A DNA stretch of 64,000 nt from Yes71-27 sp040758635 (GCA_040758635.1 JBFLVI010000002.1:109403-173402), one strand, 5' to 3'. Numbered from the stretch's first letter, positions 1 to 7,843 are shown. A program made the numbers and translations. The notes: generated by a model not told the origin, from the letters alone.

Positions 1-188
1 GGATTAAGGCCATTGTCGAGAAGCTCTTGCAGGGAAAGGATGTGGCTATTTCCTGTTTCTGCCGGGACGAGCGCTACTGCCACAGGAGCCTAGTGGCCGG
101 CTTGATTTCCGACAGGTTTTTTGAGAAGGGTGGTGATGCTGAAAGGCTCGGGTGGGCTGGCTACACTCTCCGGCACAATGGCAGGTAA
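1..188 (+). CDS. DUF488-like protein, C-terminal fragment
   Basis: This is the 3' end of a gene entering from the left edge; 61 codons are visible before TAA at 186-188. The core CFCRDERYCHRSLVAGLI resembles the C-terminal C-x(n)-CHR-x(2)-(L/V)A signature of DUF488 family proteins, whose biochemical role is not established. The N-terminal part lies outside the window, so neither length nor start can be judged. Confidence 0.6.
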   Translation, partial: IKAIVEKLLQGKDVAISCFCRDERYCHRSLVAGLISDRFFEKGGDAERLGWAGYTLRHNGR

Positions 189-213
189 TTCTTTACTGTA
201 GGGAGGTAAAATT

Positions 214-411
214 ATGCAATGGTTTTCGACGTTTTCGGATGAGGAGCTAAAGTACTGGATTACCCAATATTCCGGGGACCAAGCCGGTTTTTATCCCGGC
301 TTGCGGCGTATGCGCATGGCTGCGGAGCGGGAGGCGGTGCGGCGGGGAATTCTTAGGGAAAATGTTACCCCGTACCGCCTGGCGCTTTTGCGGCAGCGGC
401 TATGTCAATAA
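214..411 (+). CDS. Hypothetical protein, 65 aa
   Basis: A small soluble, mostly helical protein that starts with ATG after a clear GGGAGGT ribosome binding site at 201-207. It opens with FSTFSDEELKYWITQY and ends in an Arg/Leu-rich helix. No family recognised. It sits 25 bases after the DUF488-like gene, probably in the same transcript. Confidence 0.65.
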   Translation: MQWFSTFSDEELKYWITQYSGDQAGFYPGLRRMRMAAEREAVRRGILRENVTPYRLALLRQRLCQ

Positions 412-425
412 AGGGGGGGATAGAG

Positions 426-644
426 ATGTATTTCCTCAAAGACACTCATTGTAGTATTTGCGGCGGCGACATTCTGGTTATTCCCGCTCACATCAAGGAG
501 AACGGAAAGAGCAAGATTGTCGTGGATGGGGGCACCTGTCAAGGCTGCTTACGGAATATAGTCCTTCCCGACGATGAGTACCATGACTTCGTAAGGAGGC
601 ACTGCTATGTGCGCAAGGACTCGGCGTTGCGAAAGCTGTTTTGA
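426..644 (+). CDS. Zinc-ribbon microprotein
   Basis: A 72-residue protein with two CxxC knuckles, CSIC near residue 8 and CQGC near residue 38, which could hold one zinc ion. The start chosen is ATG 426, eight bases after AAGGGGGG; an in-frame ATG at 402 would overlap the previous gene and has no binding site. The tail has paired Arg residues and may touch nucleic acid, which is inference. Confidence 0.65.
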   Translation: MYFLKDTHCSICGGDILVIPAHIKENGKSKIVVDGGTCQGCLRNIVLPDDEYHDFVRRHCYVRKDSALRKLF

Positions 645-760
645 AGAATATGTCGCCAGTAAGTTTTGTGACACCCCAAAAATAAAGTTGCTCTTTGTTT
701 GGCGCGGTACGGGGCGCGAGTTCCGGCGTTTCTTGGGGCTGGAATAAAGGGGTGATACCA

Positions 761-961
761 TTGGGAAAATGCGGACAGTGTTACCACTTTGATTGGTGGG
801 CATATCACTTGGGCCGCGAAGACACTTGTGTTTTCTTTTTGAAAAGGGTTGCACCCGAAGACGCTGCTTGCCATGAATACTTATTTGACAGATTATGGCA
901 GCGTCGGAAGTATTGTTCTGTTTTCGGAAGGGGGAATCGCAGTGTGCGCGAGAACTCATAA
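761..961 (+). CDS. Cys-rich small protein
   Basis: A 66-residue protein starting with TTG 761 after AAAGGGGTGAT. It begins LGKCGQCYHFDWW, where CxxCYHF followed by two further cysteines suggests a small metal-binding fold. It overlaps the next Cys-rich gene by 20 bases, which suggests translational coupling. Function unknown. Confidence 0.5.
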   Translation: MGKCGQCYHFDWWAYHLGREDTCVFFLKRVAPEDAACHEYLFDRLWQRRKYCSVFGRGNRSVRENS

Positions 962-1229
962 GTGCGAAGCATGCGCGGAGGAGTATACCGTGCATCGCTG
1001 CTGCGGCCCTGAATCCCCGTGTGGGGGCTCGGAGTGGACGGCACTGGTGGAGGAAGTTAAAAGGGGCCTTGCTCCCGGTTCTAACGCGTCGATGTTTATA
1101 GACGGCCCCTACAAGGGCCAAGTGAATCCATGTCGATTTTGCCAGAGCTATTGGGAGAATATCGGACGGTGTCTGGGGATTGTCCCCGAAGTGGACGTGG
1201 TGGACGGTACGGTTTACCACGAGCTTTAG
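942..1229 (+). CDS. Cys-rich protein, 95 aa
   Basis: The start is GTG 942, behind GGAAGGGGG at 926-934. Cysteine pairs occur as CEAC, CC, CGG and CRFC, giving at least eight cysteines, so one or two zinc sites are plausible. The reading frame stays open upstream to 849, but the ribosome binding site supports 942. No family recognised. Confidence 0.55.
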   Translation: MCARTHKCEACAEEYTVHRCCGPESPCGGSEWTALVEEVKRGLAPGSNASMFIDGPYKGQVNPCRFCQSYWENIGRCLGIVPEVDVVDGTVYHEL

Positions 1230-1245
1230 AGAGGGGAAACAAATA

Positions 1246-1332
1246 ATGGGGGGAGTCTACCTCGTGTGTCCCGCGCGCGGTGCGGTTGGCGCCGCCGGAT
1301 TCGGCCGGAAAAGGAATTCTTTGTCCTGGTAA
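1246..1332 (+). CDS. Putative 28-residue ORF
   Basis: A short ORF behind GAGGGG, ending just as the strong AAGGAGGT site of the next micropeptide begins. It starts MGGVYLVCPARGAVG and is Gly/Ala/Arg-rich. It could equally be a leader for the next peptide; coding status is uncertain. Confidence 0.25.
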   Translation: MGGVYLVCPARGAVGAAGFGRKRNSLSW

Positions 1333-1348
1333 GGAGGTAAAACAGAGA

Positions 1349-1435
1349 ATGTATGAAAGCTGGTTATTAAGATTCTTAATAACAATAGTGGTCATTCTTG
1401 CTATATATGACCTGGTGCGGAGAGTGGTTATTTAA
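1349..1435 (+). CDS. Single-pass membrane micropeptide, 28 aa
   Basis: ATG 1349 follows AAGGAGGT by ten bases. Residues 6-22 (LLRFLITIVVILAIYDL) are hydrophobic enough to cross a membrane once, followed by a short basic tail RRVVI. It is one of several similar micropeptides in the left 18 kb. Function unknown. Confidence 0.5.
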   Translation: MYESWLLRFLITIVVILAIYDLVRRVVI

Positions 1436-1475
1436 GCGTCTCATGGGGAGGGAATCTAAGGAGGACTAACCGCAA

Positions 1476-1853
1476 ATGAAAATAGCCAATCCGAGAGAGA
1501 AATTTGGACAAATGGGCCGCTACTACAGTAAGTCCTGGGCTGAAAACCTTATGTCACTTCCTACCGAACGTGTTCGTGAGCGTATTTTCAGCGCTGATGT
1601 ATCTTTCATGGAGTTAGCTGTGCTCCTTTCGTCGCCTCATTGTCCTCCAGAGGCAGTGCAATATTATTTTGAATATTATTCTGCTTTTTCGGAGTATGAA
1701 CACTTCAGCGAGTACGTTTGGATTATTTACATGTCGATTTTGGATAGCCCGTACTGTACGGATGAAATGCTCGTTCATATGGCTTTGTGTAACGATGAAG
1801 TAGTTAGCGGGCGGGCGATTCAAAAATTGAAAGAGGGTGGTGCACGTGCCTAA
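1476..1853 (+). CDS. Short LRV-family protein
   Basis: A 125-residue protein behind GGAGGACT. It carries the repeats SSPHCPPEAVQYYF and DSPYCTDEMLVHMAL, the second followed by a short helix with SGRAIQKL. This matches the C-terminal module of the larger LRV-type proteins in the window (an N/SPxCPxEVL turn, an alpha-helical stretch and a closing Arg-rich helix). It is the smallest and most divergent member apart from the copies at 17394 and 41084. Its stop overlaps the next start by eight bases. Confidence 0.6.
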   Translation: MKIANPREKFGQMGRYYSKSWAENLMSLPTERVRERIFSADVSFMELAVLLSSPHCPPEAVQYYFEYYSAFSEYEHFSEYVWIIYMSILDSPYCTDEMLVHMALCNDEVVSGRAIQKLKEGGARA

Positions 1854-2406
1854 TTGGTGCGCCAACATATTGAATGTTTCGGGCCCTCCAGAACTTGTAG
1901 AAGACTTTGACCGCCGTTTTAAGGGGCGCCCTGCTTGCTGGCCCATGTCTATTCATGAAATTTGTACGTTAATGCGCCGGAGGGCCGCTTCAGTAGCAAA
2001 GGTATTGCTCAAAGAGGGTGACTTCGAGCCTACGTATTGCTTTAATGCTCTTTACCCTGTACCTGATGATGTGGTTGAATCTGGTTATGACCCTGCTGGG
2101 TACTGCTGGTGCGCGACGCACTGGGGTACCAAGTGGGATGTGGCAGGGGATGTCGTGCTTCATTCTCATCACCCCGGGTTTTGTAGTTATCTCTTTAAAA
2201 CGGCGTGGAGTCCCCCCGAGAGGTGGCTGGCTTATGTAGCGCAGACATTTCCCAACCTGACTTTCGAGCTTTTGTGGTGCGAGCCCGGTATGCAGATTGC
2301 CGGGAGCTATCTCTACAAAGATGGTCAACTGGTGGAAAGTTGGAGTCCGAGTATCGCCGAAGAATACAATCGTTTTGTCGAAGAAGAATTTGGTTGGGAA
2401 GGTTAA
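1846..2406 (+). CDS. Api92-like ferredoxin-fold protein
   Basis: The protein starts VPNWCANILNVSGPPE and continues with WCATHWGTKWD and FKTAWSPPERW. These three blocks mark the Api92-like/DUF1281-type family found on phages and plasmids, which is predicted to have a ferredoxin-like fold; no enzymatic role is established. The start is GTG 1846, because the conserved PNWC begins at the second residue and GAGGGTGG precedes it; the frame extends to 1837. At 186 residues it has a usual length for the family. It is translationally coupled to the LRV gene upstream. Confidence 0.8.
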   Translation: MPNWCANILNVSGPPELVEDFDRRFKGRPACWPMSIHEICTLMRRRAASVAKVLLKEGDFEPTYCFNALYPVPDDVVESGYDPAGYCWCATHWGTKWDVAGDVVLHSHHPGFCSYLFKTAWSPPERWLAYVAQTFPNLTFELLWCEPGMQIAGSYLYKDGQLVESWSPSIAEEYNRFVEEEFGWEG

Positions 2407-2525
2407 AGTTACGTTTTTAAAAGCAGGGTTGGTGAAGTCATGTTGCCTTAGATTTATTAAACCAGCCGCGCGGTATTTATCACGACTCCAAAGGCAGGCT
2501 TTTCGTCCGCCCGGAGCTGGGAGGA

Positions 2526-2807
2526 GTGGACAACCTATCCTTCCGGCCGGCGGTCGTAAGATATTGCGAGTGTTGTAATGTTGCAGCAGCTGGTGCGATT
2601 CCGATGGTAATAGATTGGCGTAAGATTCCTGTTTTATCTCCGAGAGGCTCTTTTTATCCTTACGGACTTACGAAGGAGTTTATGGTGTGCGTTCGCTGCG
2701 CTTATTTGGGAAGCACAGAATTCACTAAGCTATATAACATGCCGCGAACGCGGAAAATACCCTATACCATTAAGAAGTATGCGCTTGTTCCTGTAGTAAG
2801 CAAGTAG
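2526..2807 (+). CDS. Hypothetical Cys-containing protein, start uncertain
   Basis: The frame to 2807 encodes CECC, a CVRC knuckle and a Lys-rich tail. GTG 2526 gives 93 residues, but the purine-rich stretch in front is too close to serve as its binding site. The same frame is protein-like from 2436 (including IYHDSKGRLFVRPELGG) without an ATG, GTG or TTG. ATG 2440, in another frame, stops after three codons. Either a one-base change broke the 5' end or an unusual start is used. Function unknown. Confidence 0.45.
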   Translation: MDNLSFRPAVVRYCECCNVAAAGAIPMVIDWRKIPVLSPRGSFYPYGLTKEFMVCVRCAYLGSTEFTKLYNMPRTRKIPYTIKKYALVPVVSK

Positions 2808-2817
2808 TAATTTCGAG

Positions 2818-2917
2818 ATTTTAGCCCGCCTGCGCGGCGGCTGTCAAGCCTCCTCGCTTCGCTCGGACCCCTTCGGGGCTAAAGGGCTTGACCGCCTGGC
2901 TTGGCGGGCTTTTTTGT
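2818..2917 (+). terminator. Large branched Rho-independent terminator
   Basis: AGCCCGCC near 2823 pairs with GGCGGGCT near 2903, and GTCAAGCC near 2843 pairs with GGGCTTGAC near 2884. The outer stem is followed directly by TTTTTTG. It separates the small-gene cluster on the left from the gene at 2955. Confidence 0.8.
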
Positions 2918-2954
2918 TTTCAAATTTAAAAGTTTAATAGGGAGGTGTGAGTAG

Positions 2955-3551
2955 ATGAAATTGACGTGTTGGAGCTGCGGTGAGCAGCAGGAAGTTAAAG
3001 TCGAGTTCAAATTTCCCGAGTTTGGCGTAGTCGACCACAGGTGCAGTTGCGGCGCAAGGATAAGGACAAGTGTGCTTAAAAAGCAGTCGGGCGTTAAGTA
3101 TGCTGCCGTTTATCCCCACCGCCTGTTGCCGCTGGACAAGCTGCGCGGGGCGGTAGCGAAGACGGGGGCCGATGTGCTTCTTATGCCTGCGGAAAGGGCT
3201 TTTCTGTGGCCGGGCAAGCGGGTGATTGCCTTCGCCGTGGACGGAAGAGCTACGCTTCCCGAAACCGTGGTTCATCCCGAATGGGAGAACTCGCGGCATC
3301 CTGTGTATTTTTCATTCGGGAATTACAACCGCTACAGTTCATACAGGGCGCGGGTAGGCGAGATGATGTGCCTTGCTGATGTCGTTATTGTTCCTATAAC
3401 ATATGTCGGCGGCATGCGGTTTTATGACACGCCCCTGGTAATGCAGGAGGCGCAGAACAGGAAGAAGGAGGTGATTGTGCTAGAAGTAAACCTGGAAAAA
3501 GTTTCTGTCCCTGGCTATTTGCGTGAGGAAGACATGTTGCGAGTTGTTTAA
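2955..3551 (+). CDS. Zinc-ribbon protein with Rossmann-like C-terminus
   Basis: A 198-residue protein. The N-terminus has CWSCGEQQ and CSCGARI knuckles, forming a zinc ribbon in about the first 40 residues. The C-terminal part contains DVVIVPITYVGGMRFYDTP followed by QEAQNRKKEVIVLEV. This hydrophobic strand, Gly-rich loop and strand order is reminiscent of SLOG/DprA-type nucleotide-binding domains, but the similarity is weak. It follows a strong terminator and has its own GGGAGGTG site, so it may open a new unit. Confidence 0.55.
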   Translation: MKLTCWSCGEQQEVKVEFKFPEFGVVDHRCSCGARIRTSVLKKQSGVKYAAVYPHRLLPLDKLRGAVAKTGADVLLMPAERAFLWPGKRVIAFAVDGRATLPETVVHPEWENSRHPVYFSFGNYNRYSSYRARVGEMMCLADVVIVPITYVGGMRFYDTPLVMQEAQNRKKEVIVLEVNLEKVSVPGYLREEDMLRVV

Positions 3552-3582
3552 CATCAAAATTTGAATTTTAAGGAGTGAAAGT

Positions 3583-4359
3583 ATGTCCAAAAAGACAAAG
3601 GCAACCGCTAAGGAGATTACTTTTAACGATTTGGCGGGCGGGTTGGCCAAGGCCATGGCGAATCTCAAGCGCGCCTATGTGCAGGTGAGCGAGCCCTTTG
3701 CGCGCAGCAACGGCCGGATTGCTTACGCTGTCACCGTGGCGGATGTTACGAAAGGCAGCGGCACTTTGGGTTTTTCGGCGACGGGCTTTGCAACCGAGAC
3801 GGAGCGCGGTTTGCTCCTGAGGGAGTTTGCCCAGCTCCGCATTAATACTCCTTCGGCCTGGAAGCGGCTAGCAGAGGCTGCTAAGGCAGTGGCATCTGAG
3901 GTCAGGGATACCGGTCAGGCAAAACGGCTAGTGAGCGGCGCCTTCATGCTCTTCGGTCAAATGGCTCGGAACGGCAACGGCGTGCGTGTGATTGCGCGTG
4001 TCATCGACGCAAAGAGTCCCTTTTATCTGATGAGCTTCTCCCTTTTCGTGGGCGAGTCCAAGCGGCAGCCCGGGAGCTATTACGTTATGCCTAGCCCGGA
4101 TATCAACTACGGCACTTGCACCTTTGAGCTTACCCGGCGGAACCAGCAGATGATTCCTGTCATTCCTGCTCGGGGTGAAGACGGCGCTATTATCCGCGGT
4201 GAGGACGGTGCGGTCGAGTATACCCAGGGTGAGTCCCGGTGGGTGACCTGCGTGACCGGCGCCCTGGACGCTCTTGCTTACGTTATGGAAGGCGCTTTGG
4301 CCAGGGTGGCTGCCGAGAAAGCTTATACCATCATTCAGGCCAAAAGCGCTGAGGCGTAG
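3583..4359 (+). CDS. Hypothetical protein, 258 aa
   Basis: A soluble protein with a Lys/Thr-rich N-terminus, an Ala-rich helical region (residues about 85-110), a beta-rich middle and a closing Ala-rich helix. I do not recognise the family. It starts at ATG after AAGGAGTG. A canonical terminator follows at once, so it ends a transcript with the zinc-ribbon gene 31 bases upstream. Confidence 0.65.
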   Translation: MSKKTKATAKEITFNDLAGGLAKAMANLKRAYVQVSEPFARSNGRIAYAVTVADVTKGSGTLGFSATGFATETERGLLLREFAQLRINTPSAWKRLAEAAKAVASEVRDTGQAKRLVSGAFMLFGQMARNGNGVRVIARVIDAKSPFYLMSFSLFVGESKRQPGSYYVMPSPDINYGTCTFELTRRNQQMIPVIPARGEDGAIIRGEDGAVEYTQGESRWVTCVTGALDALAYVMEGALARVAAEKAYTIIQAKSAEA

Positions 4360-4374
4360 AAATCTCTCCCGCTT

Positions 4375-4418
4375 CCCCGGCGGTGTCGTTTTATTGGCAT
4401 CGCCGGGGATTCTTTTTA
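4375..4418 (+). terminator. Rho-independent terminator
   Basis: CCCCGGCG at 4375-4382 pairs with CGCCGGGG at 4401-4408 and extends by three further pairs, followed by ATTCTTTTTATT. It lies 16 bases after the stop of the 258-residue protein. Confidence 0.85.
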
Positions 4419-4440
4419 TTGTGAGGGGAGGACTGATGTC

Positions 4441-4908
4441 ATGAGGTCTTGCAGTAACTGCCGGTATCTGGTTTATATCCGCGATTTTGGTTCTGAGTCG
4501 CCGGCACCCCCGACCCGTGTTTATAGAGTCGGCGACATCCTGGTGCGGCAGGGGCTCAGGTATCATCCGGTATATGTGCCTTATTACTGCCGCATTAAAC
4601 TTGCCAGGTCGCTTGACAGGCTCGGACTCGATTCTAATCTGCCGGTTGAACGGCTGTATCAGTTCGTGGAGCCCGAGCAGATTGCCGACGCTCAGGTAGC
4701 TCGCTCGCTGGAGCGGCGGCTGAACGATTCTTATACCCGCCATCGCAGGGATAAAGTTTATTTCACGGAGCTCAACTTCCGCATGGAGCAGGTGGGTTCC
4801 GTGCGGCCCTGGGCGCAGTCGAGGGCGCGCCTCATCGAAGAAGCCCTCCGCGAAGAGGGTGAGTACTGCGGTGAATACACACCTCGTGTTAGTTATTATA
4901 GTGGTTGA
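4441..4908 (+). CDS. Hypothetical protein, 155 aa
   Basis: ATG 4441 follows GAGGGGAGGACTG. It begins MRSCSNCRYLVYI, with a CxxC pair and a third Cys at CRIKL, which could bind metal, and the rest is charged and Arg-rich. No family recognised. Its last four bases overlap the -35 box of the promoter for the helicase gene. Confidence 0.6.
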   Translation: MRSCSNCRYLVYIRDFGSESPAPPTRVYRVGDILVRQGLRYHPVYVPYYCRIKLARSLDRLGLDSNLPVERLYQFVEPEQIADAQVARSLERRLNDSYTRHRRDKVYFTELNFRMEQVGSVRPWAQSRARLIEEALREEGEYCGEYTPRVSYYSG

Positions 4909-4934
4909 CAAGTAAACCGTGTGGTTGATATAAT
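4905..4934 (+). promoter_or_regulatory. Strong sigma-70 type promoter
   Basis: TTGACA at 4905-4910 and TATAAT at 4929-4934 are separated by 18 bases. Both boxes are perfect consensus. Transcription would start near 4941 and produce a 78-base leader ahead of the SNF2 helicase gene. Confidence 0.85.
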
Positions 4935-4964
4935 ACTGATAGAATACCTTTGATTTCTTGCGAG

Positions 4965-4999
4965 CAGTCTAGCGCCTGGCTAGGCTGCAGATGTTTTTT
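4965..4999 (+). promoter_or_regulatory. Leader hairpin with downstream T-run
   Basis: CAGTCTAGC at 4965-4973 pairs with GCTAGGCTG at 4979-4987 (nine pairs, one G-U), and a run of six T follows at 4994-4999 inside the 5' leader of the helicase gene. The six-base gap before the T-run makes it an imperfect terminator; an attenuator or pause site is possible. Confidence 0.4.
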
Positions 5000-5018
5000 A
5001 TGGGAGCGGTGTCCGATA

Positions 5019-6803
5019 ATGATTGTCGTCGACCTTGTCGGTTCGGACATAGTATGCCGGGTGCGGGCGACAGGCAACTTATTTTACGAGCATGTTCGTA
5101 CTTTACGAAAGCTTGGATTTAAATTTGACGGGACTAGGTCTTGGCGGATACCCTATTCACCTGCCGTAGTGGATAAGTTACTTGCCGCCTTTGGCGGTAA
5201 TAATTTGGCTTACCTTACCTCCATGGAAGAGCTGAAGGGTGAAAGCCTGGAGTTGCCCGAACCAGATGAGTCTTTTTGGGAGGGGCTGTCTGATTTCAAG
5301 GAGTTCCTGGCTCCGCTGTTAAAGTTCGAACCGCGGCAGTACCAGTGGCGCGGCGCTTACTTTTTATATAAAAAAGAGCGGGGCCTGGTAGCGGACGAAA
5401 TGGGGCTCGGAAAGACTTTTCAGGGCATAATGGCGGTAACGGCCGGACTGGAGGAGGGGAAGTTTTCGCGTGCACTTATCTTATGCCCCTCTCATCTAAA
5501 GTCTCAATGGAGGACGGAGTTTTATAAGTTTACGGAAACTGAGGCGGTTGTGTTGGACGGGGACAGAAAAAAGCGGAGCGCGATATACGATTCTTTGGGA
5601 GAGCGATTTGTAGCGGTCTGCGGGTACGAAACTATTCGTCAGGGTGACAGGTGGGACCTCGACTACCTGGCGGGACTGGGCTGCGGCTGCGTTCTCTGCG
5701 ACGAAATACATCACGCTCGCAACCGCAATACCAACACGGCGCGCGCGCTCAGGAGCCTGGTTAAAAAGGTTCCTTACAGGTTTCTGCTGACCGGCACGCC
5801 GTTTCAGAAGCACGCCGAAGATGTTTACAGCATTTTTGAAATCCTTGACGCCCGGATACTCGGCAAGCTGGGTGAGTTCAAAAAGAAATATATTATTTAT
5901 TCCTTCAACGGACACTACACGGAGATTATAGGGTACCGCGACCTGGGGGACCTGCACCGGCGTATCAGCGTCCATATGACGCGTCGCCGCAAGTCCGACG
6001 TTGGTCTCGAGCTACCTGAAAAGATAGAGCAGACGATACTGGTCGATATGACTGACGAGCAGAGGAAGCTGCATGGAGAGCTGCGCGCCAAGCTGCGTAG
6101 TGCCCTCGAAGCACTGAAAGACGCCGAAAACGCTGCCGCCGCGAGACGGCTGACCAATGAAATCAAATCTGTCTTTACCCTGTTACAGGAGGTGGCCGAC
6201 TGCCCGGCGCTCTTGAAGATGTCTTCCAGCCCCGGGGTCCGCAAGTACGGCGGAAGCGAGACGTCGCCTAAGATAAGCCTATTGCGGGACATCGTCTCCG
6301 AGAAGTTGGCGGGCGGCGAGTCGGTGGTGATTTTTACCCGCTTCAGGCGCTTCGCGCAGATGATTGCGTATGCGCTTGTCGATGCCGGAGTGGAGAAGGC
6401 GCCGCTTCTTGTGCACCAGGATGTTCCTAAGATTTGTAAAACGGGACTATATAATTGCAAGATGTGCCCTGTTTTTACCCTTGACAGTTGCGAGTCGCGG
6501 ATAAAGATACAGGAAGTATTCAACGCCGGTTTAAACAAGGTGCTGGTCTGTACCGATGCTGCCAGAGAGGGGCTCAACCTCACCGCCGGCAGCACGCTCG
6601 TCCATGCGGACATTCTGTGGAACCCGTTTGCAATGGACCAGCGGAGCGACCGCATCCACAGGCTGGACAGCCCTCATGAGCGGGTGCACATCATCCAGCT
6701 GGTGAGCGCCGGCTCGATAGAGGAGAAAATGCTCGAAAGGATGCGCGACAGGCGCATCGCGGGGACTACCATAGTGGACGGGATAAGGCTGCTGGACGTC
6801 TGA
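5019..6803 (+). CDS. SNF2-family DEAD-like helicase/translocase
   Basis: A 594-residue superfamily-2 ATPase of the Swi2/Snf2 type, which uses ATP to translocate on double-stranded DNA. Motif I is ADEMGLGKT (about residues 125-133), motif II is CDEIHHARN with DEIH in place of DEAH (about 227), motif III is LLTGTPFQK, and the C-terminal RecA domain has CTDAAREGLNL (V) and QRSDRIHRLD (VI). A Cys-rich insert (CKTGLYNCKMC, then C-x(8)-C) lies between motifs IV and V. The start is ATG 5019 behind GGGAGCGGTG; the frame is open upstream to 4950. It has its own promoter and leader. Such proteins occur in phage replication, restriction and defence modules; no nuclease partner is adjacent. Confidence 0.88.
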   Translation: MIVVDLVGSDIVCRVRATGNLFYEHVRTLRKLGFKFDGTRSWRIPYSPAVVDKLLAAFGGNNLAYLTSMEELKGESLELPEPDESFWEGLSDFKEFLAPLLKFEPRQYQWRGAYFLYKKERGLVADEMGLGKTFQGIMAVTAGLEEGKFSRALILCPSHLKSQWRTEFYKFTETEAVVLDGDRKKRSAIYDSLGERFVAVCGYETIRQGDRWDLDYLAGLGCGCVLCDEIHHARNRNTNTARALRSLVKKVPYRFLLTGTPFQKHAEDVYSIFEILDARILGKLGEFKKKYIIYSFNGHYTEIIGYRDLGDLHRRISVHMTRRRKSDVGLELPEKIEQTILVDMTDEQRKLHGELRAKLRSALEALKDAENAAAARRLTNEIKSVFTLLQEVADCPALLKMSSSPGVRKYGGSETSPKISLLRDIVSEKLAGGESVVIFTRFRRFAQMIAYALVDAGVEKAPLLVHQDVPKICKTGLYNCKMCPVFTLDSCESRIKIQEVFNAGLNKVLVCTDAAREGLNLTAGSTLVHADILWNPFAMDQRSDRIHRLDSPHERVHIIQLVSAGSIEEKMLERMRDRRIAGTTIVDGIRLLDV

Positions 6804-6817
6804 ATCGGGGTGAAAGC

Positions 6818-7210
6818 GTGAGAGTTTTATATCAGTGCGAAATCTGCGGCCTCACTTACAAGCACTTAGAGGAAGCGGAGCGGTGCGAGGCGCGCGGGAG
6901 ACCGCCAGAGTATCCCGTTGGGATGCTGTTTTCTCAGCGGGGCTATCCCGACATTGTCTTCGCTGTTGCCGAGAACTATCCCGAGGGCCACGTTAATTTT
7001 GTCGCCGCCTGGGCGGCGCGGGACAACGGCTATGGCGATAACTATAATGCAACTTGTGGCATTAGTGGAGCGCTATTTCCACCCGATTGCTCTCTTCTGG
7101 CATTTGAACGGATAGTTGCCAACCTCGAAAAGAGAAATATTCCTATAACCGTTTGGGATGGCGAGAAACCGGTAGCTTTGGGAGAGTTTCTTGCGCGAAA
7201 GGAGGGGTAG
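6818..7210 (+). CDS. Zinc-finger-like hypothetical protein
   Basis: GTG 6818 follows CGGGGTGAAA. The N-terminus CEICGLTYKHLEEAERCE is a pattern common in small phage proteins and may bind zinc with three cysteines. The remaining residues (GMLFSQRGYPDIVFAVAE and onward) are beta-rich. Function unknown. It follows the helicase by 14 bases, so the two are probably co-transcribed. Confidence 0.6.
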   Translation: MRVLYQCEICGLTYKHLEEAERCEARGRPPEYPVGMLFSQRGYPDIVFAVAENYPEGHVNFVAAWAARDNGYGDNYNATCGISGALFPPDCSLLAFERIVANLEKRNIPITVWDGEKPVALGEFLARKEG

Positions 7211-7212
7211 TA

Positions 7213-7440
7213 ATGGAGGGTTATCGCTGTCCGGCCTGCTATCAGGCTGACGGTTTTATCGAAGAGCTAACTCATTGCCGTGTTGTCAGGCGTGTCAATG
7301 GTTATCTTGAGCATGTCGAAACCCTTGATTGGGACGGGACGGATGAGACGGAAAGTGTGTATTACTGTGTAAATTGCGGCGGTAGTTTTTCTGCCGAAGT
7401 TTTTGGGGTGGGCTTTGAGGATGGCGGCAATGAAAGTTAA
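7213..7440 (+). CDS. Zinc-ribbon microprotein, 75 aa
   Basis: ATG 7213 sits two bases after the previous stop, behind AAAGGAGGGG. CPAC near residue 6 and CVNCGGSF near residue 57 form a four-cysteine ribbon around an acidic beta-rich middle. Function unknown. Confidence 0.6.
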   Translation: MEGYRCPACYQADGFIEELTHCRVVRRVNGYLEHVETLDWDGTDETESVYYCVNCGGSFSAEVFGVGFEDGGNES

Positions 7441-7843
7441 GAAGTCTGAGATAGCCTATCTGCTTTTACGAGCGGTCGCTCCCGGGGGTCACGACGCGGG
7501 GCTGGACAGCCAGGAGGTTTACGGTCCCCGCGGTGGTATACGGGGTACAAAGCGTGTGGGTCTCGGTGTGCCGGCCTGGCTCTCAAGAGTAATAAGCAGG
7601 GGCGGCATTCGCCACGGGCAGCACTATTACTACATGCCTGGGTTCCGGCGGAGGAGGGCCCGACTTATGGCTGGGGGGAAGGTTCTTCCCGACACCCCCG
7701 CTGTGCGGGGAGCATTAAACGTGTTGTGCGACGAGCGCCTTTATCGCCAGGTTGCTTCTTATTTTGAGGAGGCGGGCCTGGATGCCGACCTGGACCCGGT
7801 TATTACTTTTGCCCTTTTGCATCCCTATGAGGTGGTGAAATAG
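7430..7843 (+). CDS. Hypothetical protein, 137 aa
   Basis: Start ATG 7430 is chosen because TTGAGG lies about ten bases upstream; ATG 7421 is in frame and nearly as good. The Gly/Arg-rich centre (KRVGLGVPAWLSRVISRGG) faintly resembles RRGVRIPRWLNHLLKNAK in the 49-residue ORF at 19228. Family unknown. It overlaps the genes on both sides by a few bases. Confidence 0.55.
   Translation: MKVKKSEIAYLLLRAVAPGGHDAGLDSQEVYGPRGGIRGTKRVGLGVPAWLSRVISRGGIRHGQHYYYMPGFRRRRARLMAGGKVLPDTPAVRGALNVLCDERLYRQVASYFEEAGLDADLDPVITFALLHPYEVVK

Noticed and set aside
549..1220. Long minus-strand frame over the Cys-rich genes
   Set aside because: It lies antisense to three ORFs with ribosome binding sites and has no site or recognisable domain; all other genes are on the + strand.
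3928..4911. Long minus-strand frame of 327 codons
   Set aside because: It is antisense to two supported genes, a terminator and a consensus promoter, and shows no recognisable motif.
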